Source: JAWKWH01 sp963669455
GTDB taxonomy: Bacteria > Pseudomonadota > Alphaproteobacteria > Rhizobiales > Rhizobiaceae
NCBI GenBank assembly: GCA_963669455.1
Contig: OY770026.1
Span: forward strand, 1,116,001 to 1,180,000
Direction: 5' to 3'
Length of the DNA stretch: 64,000 nucleotides
The position numbers and the translations under genes are program-made. The notes under the pieces are model-generated. The model was not told the origin of the DNA. It saw only the letters and a list, made by a program, of their open reading frames with translations, and did no database searches. Below are positions 15,016 through 23,278 of this stretch, in pieces. The number at the start of each line of letters is the position of its first letter. Positions within the stretch are counted from its first letter, which is position 1.

Positions 15016-16009
15016 AAGCTGCGCCGATCTGCAGCAAATCGTGGAAATGCACGATGCCGACCGGTATGTCGTTTTCCACCACGATCAGCGCGCTGATATT
15101 GTTGTCGTTCAATATGCCGATCGCTGTTCCGGCCAACGTCTGGCCATCAATCGTTTTGGGATTGGTGGTCATGACCTCCCCGACATCGAGTTCGGCCATG
15201 TTGCGGTGCAGATTGCGGGCCAGGTCGCCGTCGGTGATAATACCGGCAAGGCGCTCGCCGTCCATAATACAGACGCATCCAAATCGCTTTTGTGACAATT
15301 CCATGACTGCGTCGGCCATTTTTGTGCCCAAAGGCACTTTTGGAATCCTGTCGCCGCTATGCATGATATCGCCGACATGGGTGAGATTGGCGCCAAGCTG
15401 GCCACCTGGATGAAATGTCTTGAAGTGATCAGGCGTAAAACCACGTGCTTCCAAAAGTGCCACGGCAAGCGCATCTCCGGTCACAAGCTGCATCAGTGCC
15501 GATGTGGTTGGCGCCAGCCCGTGCGGGCAGGCTTCTGAGACGCGCGGCAATGTCAAAACGATGTCGCCGGCGCGCCCGAGAGCGGACATCTCACCGGAGG
15601 TGACGGCAATCAGCGGAATGGAAAACCGTTTTGCGTAGGCGACGATGCCGTGAAGTTCAGCGGTTTCGCCGGACCAGGAAAGCGCGATGATCACATCGTC
15701 ACCGGTAACCATGCCGAGATCGCCATGGTTGGCCTCGGCGGAATGGACAAAATGGGCCGGCGTGCCGGTGGATGCCAAGGTGGCCGCGATTTTCGCGCCT
15801 ATGTGACCGCTTTTGCCGACGCCGGTGACAATGACACGGCCCTTGGACTGCGAAATTGTCTCGACTGCTTTTGCAAACGGTTCGGCCAGGCCGTTGTCGA
15901 GCGCTTGTGCCAGCGCATCAAGGCCGGATTGGCTGGTTTTGACCGTTCTTACTGCCGCTGCGATCGCGGAAGCGTGGCCGGCCGGACTGTTCGATTTGTT
16001 TTCTGACAT
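15014..16009 (-). CDS. kdsD: D-arabinose-5-phosphate isomerase, SIS + CBS domains
   Basis: 331 residues, the usual length for KdsD/KpsF. It converts D-ribulose 5-phosphate to D-arabinose 5-phosphate, first step of Kdo synthesis for lipopolysaccharide or capsule. The SIS domain is at about 45-190 (VIVTGVGKSGHIGAKIAATL, HSAEANHGDLGM, ALSWSGETAEL, PTTSALMQL), then two CBS domains (about 215-331; IPKVPLGTKMADAVMELSQK, AGIITDGDLARNL, IGILNDNNISALIVVENDIP, GIVHFHDLLQIG). Whether it serves lipid A-core or a capsule cannot be told here, but galU lies 2 kb away. It is cytoplasmic. Confidence 0.93.
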   Translation of the reverse strand: MSENKSNSPAGHASAIAAAVRTVKTSQSGLDALAQALDNGLAEPFAKAVETISQSKGRVIVTGVGKSGHIGAKIAATLASTGTPAHFVHSAEANHGDLGMVTGDDVIIALSWSGETAELHGIVAYAKRFSIPLIAVTSGEMSALGRAGDIVLTLPRVSEACPHGLAPTTSALMQLVTGDALAVALLEARGFTPDHFKTFHPGGQLGANLTHVGDIMHSGDRIPKVPLGTKMADAVMELSQKRFGCVCIMDGERLAGIITDGDLARNLHRNMAELDVGEVMTTNPKTIDGQTLAGTAIGILNDNNISALIVVENDIPVGIVHFHDLLQIGAA

Positions 16010-16166
16010 CGAAACAAGCGATTAGCGATTAAATGAACCGGTGTCCAATGTTCTGTTTGCCGGCTCTGCGTGACACAAGGAGATGCCGGCCTCAACCAAG
16101 CGTTAACCAAGGATGTTTACGGTTCGGTAAAGATTGGCGCGAGTGATGCTCCGATCACTTTAGGTA

Positions 16167-17900
16167 TTGATTTTGGCCACTAATACGCAAAAGAACCAAG
16201 CCGGTTGGCGGTGTCGCATGTTTGCGCTGACCGCAGCGATCGTGCTGCTTGCCGGTGCGGGCGCAAATGCGCAGCAATCGGGTGGTTTGCGTGGTCAAAT
16301 CGTCGAAGAAGACACCAACCGGTCTTTGTTGAGCCGGAGTGGCTCCCAAAATGAAGGTCAAAATAGCGGAGACGAGCCGGACCAGGAAACGGGATTCCAG
16401 CCTCCGGACTTTCAACCGGAAAGCATTGATGGGGATGTTGCCGACACAGGCGGTAGAGCAGGCGGCGATGACGGCATCTTCGATCTTGATCGGAATAATC
16501 CGTTTGCCGGCGATCCGCCGCCGCGTGCGCGGCGCAGGCTGTCAGCAGATGACAACACTCGTGACCAGGTGCAATCGACCCGGCAAGCAATAGAGGCCGA
16601 GCAGGCCGATTTATTGTCTGACGACGTTGAATCCGAGCTTGATCTGACAACGGGAACCGTACCTGCCCGCCGCATCGACGATCTGGACGATGACGCCAAC
16701 CGGGCAGCCAGGCCAACCAGCGAACGTACGCTGGCACTGGAAGGCTTTGAACGGGACCAGGAAGAAGATCCATATGCCGCGCTTGGCATTCGTACCGGAA
16801 CCTTCATCCTTTTCCCGGAACTGGAGCAGGGCCTTACCTGGTCATCCAATGCGGATAACAGCGCAGGCGGCGGCGAGGCACTGCTGTCTGAGACGACACT
16901 GAGGCTTAATGCCCAATCGGACTGGTCACGGCATTCCGCCCGTATTGAGGCTGTTGGAACATTTCGCCAGACATTATCGGGCGCAGATGTCTCCGAACCG
17001 TCCGGCGGGATCAATGGTGATTTAAGGCTTGATCTGATCAACGGGTTTGCGGCGACAGCGGCTGTGGGTTATCGGGTGAGCCCGGAGACTGCGGCGTCTG
17101 CCGTTGTGGTGCCGGGTACCGTTTCGCAGCCGCTTGCCCATCAGTTGACCGGATCGCTCGGCCTGGTGCGTGACCAAGGTAAATACCGCCTTGCCGCGAC
17201 CGGCAGGGTCGAGCGCTTGATCTATGGCGACGCCGATCTCGCTGGCGGCGGCGTGTTGTCCCAGCGCGAGCGCAATTCCACGCTTGCCGCATTCACGCTT
17301 CGCACCGGCTACGAGATATCGCCCGCCATCGTGCCATTTGTTGAAGCTGAAATCGGCCGCCGATTTTATGATCAGCGCTTTGATAGTGCCGGTTTCCGGC
17401 GGTCAGCGGACCGATATGCCATCCGGGCCGGACTGGAGCTTGATATTGGCGAGAAACTGACCGGCGAGATTGCCGCCGGCTGGGTGAGCGAGAGGCCGGA
17501 TGATGGCAGGCTTACGGCGATTGAAGGCGTCAGCGCCGTTGCCGCACTGGCCTGGTCTCCGATGCGCGGCACGACCGTCAATCTGGATGCGACGACCACT
17601 GTCGAGGCGACGGTGGTGCCCGGCATTTCCGGCTCGGTTTTATACGAGGCCAATCTGGGGATCGAACGCCAGATCAAGGCAAACCTGACGGGGAATGTTT
17701 CTGCCGGTCTGGGCTTGCGCGAATTTTCCGGGCTTCAGGGACAGGACACGATCTTCGACATCGAGGCGGGCCTTTCCTGGTGGCTTAACCGCAATTTCGG
17801 CGTAACCGGGCGCGTGACCTATGAGGTGGTCGATTCAGATATCGCCGGCAGGGATGCAGATGCGGCGGGCATATTCCTCGGCATCCGGCTCAGGCGCTAG
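16167..17900 (+). CDS. Outer-membrane beta-barrel protein
   Basis: About 577 residues. The start is uncertain: TTG at 16167 or 16173 (TAGGT shortly upstream) keeps the positive residues WRCR before the hydrophobic signal core ALTAAIVLLAGAGANA, whereas ATG 16218 would lose them. After the signal peptide comes a ~170-residue acidic, disordered segment (many Asp, Glu, Arg), and then alternating amphipathic strands with aromatic belts to the end (LRNFGVTGR-like turns; final strand IFLGIRLRR). This matches rhizobial outer-membrane barrels of unknown substrate, sometimes placed near polysaccharide genes. Its end overlaps the convergent galU by 11 bases. Confidence 0.78.
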   Translation: MILATNTQKNQAGWRCRMFALTAAIVLLAGAGANAQQSGGLRGQIVEEDTNRSLLSRSGSQNEGQNSGDEPDQETGFQPPDFQPESIDGDVADTGGRAGGDDGIFDLDRNNPFAGDPPPRARRRLSADDNTRDQVQSTRQAIEAEQADLLSDDVESELDLTTGTVPARRIDDLDDDANRAARPTSERTLALEGFERDQEEDPYAALGIRTGTFILFPELEQGLTWSSNADNSAGGGEALLSETTLRLNAQSDWSRHSARIEAVGTFRQTLSGADVSEPSGGINGDLRLDLINGFAATAAVGYRVSPETAASAVVVPGTVSQPLAHQLTGSLGLVRDQGKYRLAATGRVERLIYGDADLAGGGVLSQRERNSTLAAFTLRTGYEISPAIVPFVEAEIGRRFYDQRFDSAGFRRSADRYAIRAGLELDIGEKLTGEIAAGWVSERPDDGRLTAIEGVSAVAALAWSPMRGTTVNLDATTTVEATVVPGISGSVLYEANLGIERQIKANLTGNVSAGLGLREFSGLQGQDTIFDIEAGLSWWLNRNFGVTGRVTYEVVDSDIAGRDADAAGIFLGIRLRR

Positions 17901-18774
17901 AGCGTGCCTCAAGGTATCCGGACAGGGTCGGCAGCAACTGCTTTTTGAGCAGGGGATCAGCCATCGCAAATGCGAGGTTGGCCTCGACGAAGCCTGCCGG
18001 CGTTCCACAGTCGAATGTGTGGCCCTGATAGTGAAATCCGTAGAAGGACTGGCTTTGGCTTAGCGCCAGCATGGCATCGGTGAGCTGGATCTCATTGCCG
18101 GCACCGCGCTCGTGCCTGGAAAGCAAATCGAAGATTTCCGGCTGCAGGATATAGCGGCCATTGATGAAGAGATTTGAAGGGGCGTCTTTTGGATCGGGTT
18201 TTTCGACCATTTCGGTGATCTCAAAGCCACTATGGGCTTCTCCGCCCTTGCCGACGATGCCGTAACGGTGCGTTTCGGCGGGATCGCAGGCTTCAACCGC
18301 AATGATGTTGTTGCCGGTTTTTTGATAAAGCTCGACCATTGAACGGGTGCAGTTGTTGTCGTACGGCATGATCATGTCGGGCAATAGCAACGCAAATGGC
18401 TCATCACCGACCAGTTCACGCGCGCACCATACTGCATGGCCGAGACCAAGCGGCTCCTGCTGGCGTGTGTAACTGGTCTGACCCGGTTTTGGCTGCAATT
18501 TTTTGAGGCGGTCAAGTTCGGCCGATTTGCCACGTCTTTCCAGCATTTCATAAAGCTCAAACTGGATGTCGAAATGATCCTCGATAACGGTCTTATTGCG
18601 CCCGGTGACGAAAATGAAATGCTCGATACCGGCTTCGCGCGCCTCATCGACCACATGCTGGATAACCGGGCGGTCGAGAACGGTCAGCATTTCTTTCGGC
18701 ACCGCCTTGGTGGCGGGCAGAAATCTGGTTCCAAGCCCGGCAACCGGAAACACAGCTTTGCGAATTTTCTTCAT
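17890..18774 (-). CDS. galU: UTP-glucose-1-phosphate uridylyltransferase
   Basis: 294 residues from ATG 18774; a 20-residue longer frame upstream is less likely because homologues start at MKKIRKAVFPVAG. Makes UDP-glucose from UTP and glucose 1-phosphate for polysaccharides and lipopolysaccharide. Motifs: nucleotide-binding GLGTRFLPATKAVPKEML, FVTGRNKTVIEDHFD, EPLGLGHAVWCARELVGDEP, LLPDMIM, GRYILQPEIFDLL, and GTPAGFVEANLAFA. It is cytoplasmic. Convergent overlap with the barrel-protein gene. Confidence 0.95.
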   Translation of the reverse strand: MKKIRKAVFPVAGLGTRFLPATKAVPKEMLTVLDRPVIQHVVDEAREAGIEHFIFVTGRNKTVIEDHFDIQFELYEMLERRGKSAELDRLKKLQPKPGQTSYTRQQEPLGLGHAVWCARELVGDEPFALLLPDMIMPYDNNCTRSMVELYQKTGNNIIAVEACDPAETHRYGIVGKGGEAHSGFEITEMVEKPDPKDAPSNLFINGRYILQPEIFDLLSRHERGAGNEIQLTDAMLALSQSQSFYGFHYQGHTFDCGTPAGFVEANLAFAMADPLLKKQLLPTLSGYLEARSSA

Positions 18775-18985
18775 CACCGTCACACTCGTTGTTTCAATCC
18801 ATGATCGATATTCAGCTCGCCTCGACATTTTCACGCCGGAATTGACAACTACTGAATCGCAGGACCGAATGGCCCGATGGACGGGATCAGGGGTGGATTA
18901 TGGTGGTGAATTCATGAAGCATGGTAAACCAAATCCTAACGTCATTGGGGGATTGTACGGGCTGAATTTGATCTTGGAGACAAAG

Positions 18986-20212
18986 ATGTTTGGATCGCCG
19001 CAGAGATTTTACCTGGCTGTCATTGCTGTTGCCGCTGCCCTGGCTTTCAGCCTTTCGCTTGGCACGCTGCCAGCCAAGGCGGATGCAGGCTTTCAAAAAT
19101 GGGTGTCCGGTTTCCGTAACACCGCCGCCAAGGCAGGTATCAAGAAAAGCGTCTATAACCGGGCGTTCAAGGGTGTTACCGCTCCCGATCCCGAGGTTCT
19201 GGAAAAAGCCCGTTATCAGCCTGAATTCCGTGCTCCGGTGTGGCAGTATTTCGACAATCGCGTGCATGAGGATTCGATTGCCAATGGCCGCCGGATGGCG
19301 AAAGAGTGGAGGCCCTGGCTTTCGAAAATCGAAAAGAAATTCGGTATCGACCGCTATGTCCTGCTGGCCATCTGGTCGATGGAAACCAATTATGGCGAGA
19401 TCCTCAAAAATGACAGGGTGATGCGCAGTGTCGTGCGCTCGCTGGCAACGCTCGCCTATGCCGACAAAAGGCGCCGGAAATTTGCCCGCCGGCAATTGAT
19501 CTCCGCATTGAAAATCCTGCAGCGCGGCGACATCACCACCAAGCATCTGGAGGGTTCGTGGGCCGGTGCGATGGGCCATACCCAGTTCATTCCAACGAGC
19601 TATCAGGCCTATGCGGTCGACATGGATGGCGATGGCCGCCGCGATATCTGGAACTCGATTCCCGATGCGCTGGCGACAGCGGCAAACCTTTTGCGCAAGA
19701 ACGGTTGGCAAAGCGGCAAGACCTGGGGATATGAGGTTTCGCTGCCTTCCGGCCGTAAATTTCCCGGAGGTTCGCTGAAGATTTCCCAATGGAAATCAAT
19801 CGGCCTCAGGCGCGCCAGCGGCAAACCGTTTCCGCGCGGCGGTGACAATGCGGTGCTGAAAGTGCTGCAAGGCCGTTCCGGCCCTGCTTTTTTGGTGACC
19901 AAGAATTTTTTCGTCTTGAAGCGGTACAACAATGCCGACAAATATGCGCTTGCGGTTGGTCTGCTTGCCGATGAAATTGCCGGCTATGGCGGAACCGTTC
20001 GGGACTGGGACAGGCCGTTTACGAAACTGTCATTTGCCGAAAAAGAGGAATTGCAAAAACATCTGCTGGCCAGCGGTTATTACGATGGCAAGATTGATGG
20101 AAAGATCGGATCGGGTTCACGCAAAGCCATAAAGGCTTTCCAGGCGCAGGCCGGCATGGCACAAACGGGTCATCCGAGCAAGGAAGTGCTGAACGCGCTG
20201 AAAAAGCGTTAG
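18986..20212 (+). CDS. Lytic murein transglycosylase, MltB type, with PG-binding domain
   Basis: 408 residues from ATG 18986 (GGAGA just upstream). Signal peptide at about 1-31 (YLAVIAVAAALAFSLSLGTL...AKA). Catalytic SLT_2 domain about 35-330: putative catalytic Glu in AIWSMETNYGE, then SWAGAMGHTQFIPTSYQAYA and GDGRRDIWNSIPDALATAAN, all MltB hallmarks. C-terminal peptidoglycan-binding repeat about 345-405 (QKHLLASGYYDGKIDGKIGS, TRK-like AIKAFQAQAGM). It cleaves glycan strands to 1,6-anhydro-muramic ends in the periplasm. The stop TAG is followed by AGC, the repeat-edge motif. The DUF459 gene follows after 12 bases, likely same operon. Confidence 0.93.
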   Translation: MFGSPQRFYLAVIAVAAALAFSLSLGTLPAKADAGFQKWVSGFRNTAAKAGIKKSVYNRAFKGVTAPDPEVLEKARYQPEFRAPVWQYFDNRVHEDSIANGRRMAKEWRPWLSKIEKKFGIDRYVLLAIWSMETNYGEILKNDRVMRSVVRSLATLAYADKRRRKFARRQLISALKILQRGDITTKHLEGSWAGAMGHTQFIPTSYQAYAVDMDGDGRRDIWNSIPDALATAANLLRKNGWQSGKTWGYEVSLPSGRKFPGGSLKISQWKSIGLRRASGKPFPRGGDNAVLKVLQGRSGPAFLVTKNFFVLKRYNNADKYALAVGLLADEIAGYGGTVRDWDRPFTKLSFAEKEELQKHLLASGYYDGKIDGKIGSGSRKAIKAFQAQAGMAQTGHPSKEVLNALKKR

Positions 20213-20224
20213 AGCGGTTAAGCG

Positions 20225-21391
20225 ATGAGTGATGCCAAGGCAATGAAACGGGTACCGTGCTGGCTAATATGCCTGGCGCTTGCGGTTGTGTTTGCATTGC
20301 CTGTGATTTCGGTGATGCCGGTTGAGGCGCAGGAACGGCGATCCCTGTTTCAACGGCTGTTTCAGCCCAACAAGCGCAACGAGCGGGTAAAACCAAGGGT
20401 TACCCGCAAGAAAAAGGCACCCAGGCGAAAGACCCGCAAAAACGGACAAATAAGGGCCGCGGCATCAACTGCACCGGGCAAGTTTGAAAAAAACGCCGAT
20501 GCGCGCATTGTTCTCGTCGCCGGTGATTTTCTCGCCGGCGCTCTGGCCGGCGGGCTTGAAACGGCATTTTCCGATTCTCCAGCTGTGCGGATTGTCAAAC
20601 AAACCAGCGGATCCTCCGGCATCGTTCGCGATGATTATTACAACTGGCGTGCGGTACTGCCCGAGTTGCTCGAGGTCCACCGGCCAAGCGTGGTGGTGGT
20701 TATGATCGGTGCGAATGACCGGCAGGATTTTCGCACCACCGATCCGCCTTTGGCCCGGCGCTCCGATCAATGGCGCAAAGAATATGAAACACGTGTGTCT
20801 GCTCTGGCCGAACTGATCACCAGCCGCAATATTCCGCTTGTATGGGTGGGTTTGCCCTCGTTTGCTTCGCCGCGCGCGTCATCGGACATGGTTGCATTCA
20901 ATGCTATCTACCGGCGGGCGGCAGCCGAAGCGCGCGGTGAATTCGTCGATATCTGGGACGGGTTCGTCAGCGAAGCCGGCACATTCGTCACCTCCGGGCC
21001 GGACATTAACGGGCAGCCGGCGCGACTGCGGTCCAGCGACGGCATCAACATAACCCGCGCCGGCAGGCGCAAGATTGCATTTTATGCGGAAAAACCGCTG
21101 CGCAGAATTCTGAACAGCGCAACGGCGCTGGATGCTGGCACTGCCGGGCTAGAAAACCTGCCAATGCTCAAACTCGATCCGGTTGATTCCCTTAAAATCG
21201 ACCGAACCAACCCGGTCGCATTCGATGATCCGGAGCTTGACGGAGGCCATGAACTGCTGGGTGCCAATGTCGAGGCCGACCTGAATGGTGGCGCGGCGCT
21301 GGCGAAAAAACTGACCGTTGAGGGCGTGGCGGCGCCTGGAAAACCCGGACGGGCCGACAATTTCGACTGGAATGGCGGTTCCGGCGAATAG
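20225..21391 (+). CDS. DUF459 / SGNH-fold exported protein, catalytic residues replaced
   Basis: 388 residues with an N-terminal signal or anchor (about 13-33, LICLALAVVFALPVISV) followed by a very basic stretch (KRNERVKPRVTRKKKAPRRK). The SGNH-hydrolase fold is recognisable: VLVAGDFLAGALAGGL (block I), VVMIGANDRQDF (block III) and SSDGINITRAGRRKIA (block V). In active enzymes block I has GDS and block V has DxxH; here they read GDF and DGIN, so both catalytic Ser and His are missing. A similar Ser loss occurs, as I recall, in other rhizobial DUF459 proteins. It is probably a non-catalytic periplasmic protein for cell-wall or polysaccharide acyl groups. Follows the transglycosylase by 12 bases. 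Confidence 0.8.
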   Translation: MSDAKAMKRVPCWLICLALAVVFALPVISVMPVEAQERRSLFQRLFQPNKRNERVKPRVTRKKKAPRRKTRKNGQIRAAASTAPGKFEKNADARIVLVAGDFLAGALAGGLETAFSDSPAVRIVKQTSGSSGIVRDDYYNWRAVLPELLEVHRPSVVVVMIGANDRQDFRTTDPPLARRSDQWRKEYETRVSALAELITSRNIPLVWVGLPSFASPRASSDMVAFNAIYRRAAAEARGEFVDIWDGFVSEAGTFVTSGPDINGQPARLRSSDGINITRAGRRKIAFYAEKPLRRILNSATALDAGTAGLENLPMLKLDPVDSLKIDRTNPVAFDDPELDGGHELLGANVEADLNGGAALAKKLTVEGVAAPGKPGRADNFDWNGGSGE

Positions 21392-21480
21392 GTCTTCGCC
21401 TTCGAGATCACTCCCATTTAAGCAAGACATGCTCTAAACAAGACACGCTCCAGAGGCATCCACCTGGACACATGCGTTTC

Positions 21481-22935
21481 CTATCTTGGCAGGACCGTCG
21501 TTCCCATAAGCGCTTCGTCGATGTCGGCTGCTGCCTGACGGCCTTCGCGAATGGCCCAAACGACGAGTGATTGCCCGCGACGCACATCGCCAGCCGCCCA
21601 CAGCCCATCCACGCTGGTGCGATAGTCTGTTTCATTGGCCTCGATGTTGATCGACCCGCGGCTATCGACGGCGGTTTTTAACCGCTCGCCCATTTCGCCC
21701 AAAACGCCGGTTTCCAGCACGCCGTGAAAGCCGATGGCGATGAAAGCGAGATCTGCGCGAATGAGAAACTCGGTTCCCTCGACGGGCTTGCGCTTTTCGT
21801 CTACATGGCAGCACTTTGCGCCGGCCAGGTGACCATCTTCGCCAACGAATTCCAGCGTTGCGATCTGGAACACGCGGGTGGCCCCTTCGGCCTGCGAGGA
21901 GGAGGTCCGCATCTTCGTCGCCCAATAGGGCCAGACGGTCAACTTGTCCTCGACCTCCGGGGGTTCGGGGCGGATATCAAGCTGGGTTACCTTGACCGCA
22001 CCCTGCCGGAAAGCGGTTCCCACACAGTCCGATGCGGTATCGCCTCCGCCGACGACAATGACATGTTTGCCCGCCGCCGAGATTGGCTCCAAAGGCCATG
22101 CGGCTGACTGGATGTCTTCGCCGCCGATACGTCTGTTTTGCTGCACCAGATAGGGCATGGCGTCATAGACGCCGCCGAGATCGGTGCCCGGGACGCCGGC
22201 GGGGCGCGGTTTTTCCGAACCGCCGCAATAAAGCACGGCATCATGGGCGGCCAGCAGCTCATCGACCGTCTTGTCGACGCCGATATTGATGCCGCAATGG
22301 AAGGTCACGCCCTCGCCGTTCATCTGAACAACACGCCGGTCTATGTGGTGCTTTTCGATCTTGAAGTCGGGAATACCATAGCGCATCAGCCCGCCGGGGC
22401 GGCTTTCACGCTCGAAAACATGCACGTCGTGGCCGGCGCGGCCAAGTTGCTGTGCTGCTGCCATGCCGGCGGGCCCCGACCCGATGATGGCAACTTTCCT
22501 GCCGGTTTTGTGATCGGGCGGATAGGGCCGGATATGGCCGGTTTCATAGGCTCTGTCGGCAATCGCCTGCTCGATTGTCTTGATCGAAACGGGCGTGTTT
22601 TCCAGGTTCAGCGTACAGGCTTCCTCGCAAGGCGCAGGGCAGATGCGGCCGGTCCATTCGGGAAAGTTGTTGGTGGAGTGCAGGTTGCGGACCGCATTGT
22701 CCCAGTCGCCATTGTAGACGAGGTCATTCCAGTCGGGGATCTGGTTGTGCACCGGACAACCGGTCGGCCCATGGCAATAGGGAACGCCGCAATCCATGCA
22801 GCGGGCGGCCTGTTTGATGACTTCGGGATCGGACATTGGCAGGGTGAATTCCCTGAAATGACGAATCCGGTCTGACGCCGGCTGATATTTTGCAACCTGG
22901 CGGTCGATTTCCAGAAAACCAGTTACCTTGCCCAT
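21481..22935 (-). CDS. gltD: Glutamate synthase (NADPH) small subunit
   Basis: 484 residues. The small subunit passes electrons from NADPH through FAD and Fe-S clusters to GltB, for the synthesis of glutamate from glutamine and 2-oxoglutarate. N-terminal Fe-S ligands: CMDCGVPYCHGPTGCPVHNQ and CPAPCEEACTLNLE; FAD site: VAIIGSGPAGMAAAQQLGRA; NADPH site: VIVVGGGDTASDCVGTA; C-terminal FAD motif GLWAAGDVRRGQSLVVWAIREG. The ribosome binding site is AGGACGGAA. It is third in the order gltB, ybjQ-like, gltD, only 13 bases after the small gene. Confidence 0.96.
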   Translation of the reverse strand: MGKVTGFLEIDRQVAKYQPASDRIRHFREFTLPMSDPEVIKQAARCMDCGVPYCHGPTGCPVHNQIPDWNDLVYNGDWDNAVRNLHSTNNFPEWTGRICPAPCEEACTLNLENTPVSIKTIEQAIADRAYETGHIRPYPPDHKTGRKVAIIGSGPAGMAAAQQLGRAGHDVHVFERESRPGGLMRYGIPDFKIEKHHIDRRVVQMNGEGVTFHCGINIGVDKTVDELLAAHDAVLYCGGSEKPRPAGVPGTDLGGVYDAMPYLVQQNRRIGGEDIQSAAWPLEPISAAGKHVIVVGGGDTASDCVGTAFRQGAVKVTQLDIRPEPPEVEDKLTVWPYWATKMRTSSSQAEGATRVFQIATLEFVGEDGHLAGAKCCHVDEKRKPVEGTEFLIRADLAFIAIGFHGVLETGVLGEMGERLKTAVDSRGSINIEANETDYRTSVDGLWAAGDVRRGQSLVVWAIREGRQAAADIDEALMGTTVLPR

Positions 22936-22948
22936 TGTTCCGTCCTGA

Positions 22949-23278
22949 TCAGCGAATATAAACGGCGGTACCGGAGGCCGATACCATGAGCATTGAGCCG
23001 CTCGAGCCGGTGGAAATGTTTTCGTAGTCGATGTCGATGCCGATTACGGCGTTGGCGCCGCGTTGGCGCGCTTCTTGTTCAAGTTCTGACAGTGCAGTTT
23101 CACGTGCTTCACGCAATACCGTTTCATAGGAAGAGGAACGGCCCCCGACAATGTCGCGGATACCGGCGAAGATATCGCGGAAGATATTGGTGCCGAGAAT
23201 GGCTTCACCGGTAACGATGCCCTTGTATTCGGCGATTTCTTTACCATCGATGCTGTTTGTCGTCGTTGTAATCATCAT
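22949..23278 (-). CDS. YbjQ/UPF0145-family protein inside the gltBD operon
   Basis: 109 residues of the YbjQ (heavy-metal-binding-like) family: GEAILGTNIFRDIFAGIRDI, GGRSSSYETVLREARETALS, ELEQEARQRGANAVIGIDID. The family forms pentameric beta-barrels of unknown function. Its ATG directly abuts the gltB stop (TAAATG), so it is translationally coupled with gltB, and gltD begins 13 bases later. This places it physically between the two glutamate synthase subunits. Confidence 0.9.
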   Translation of the reverse strand: MMITTTTNSIDGKEIAEYKGIVTGEAILGTNIFRDIFAGIRDIVGGRSSSYETVLREARETALSELEQEARQRGANAVIGIDIDYENISTGSSGSMLMVSASGTAVYIR

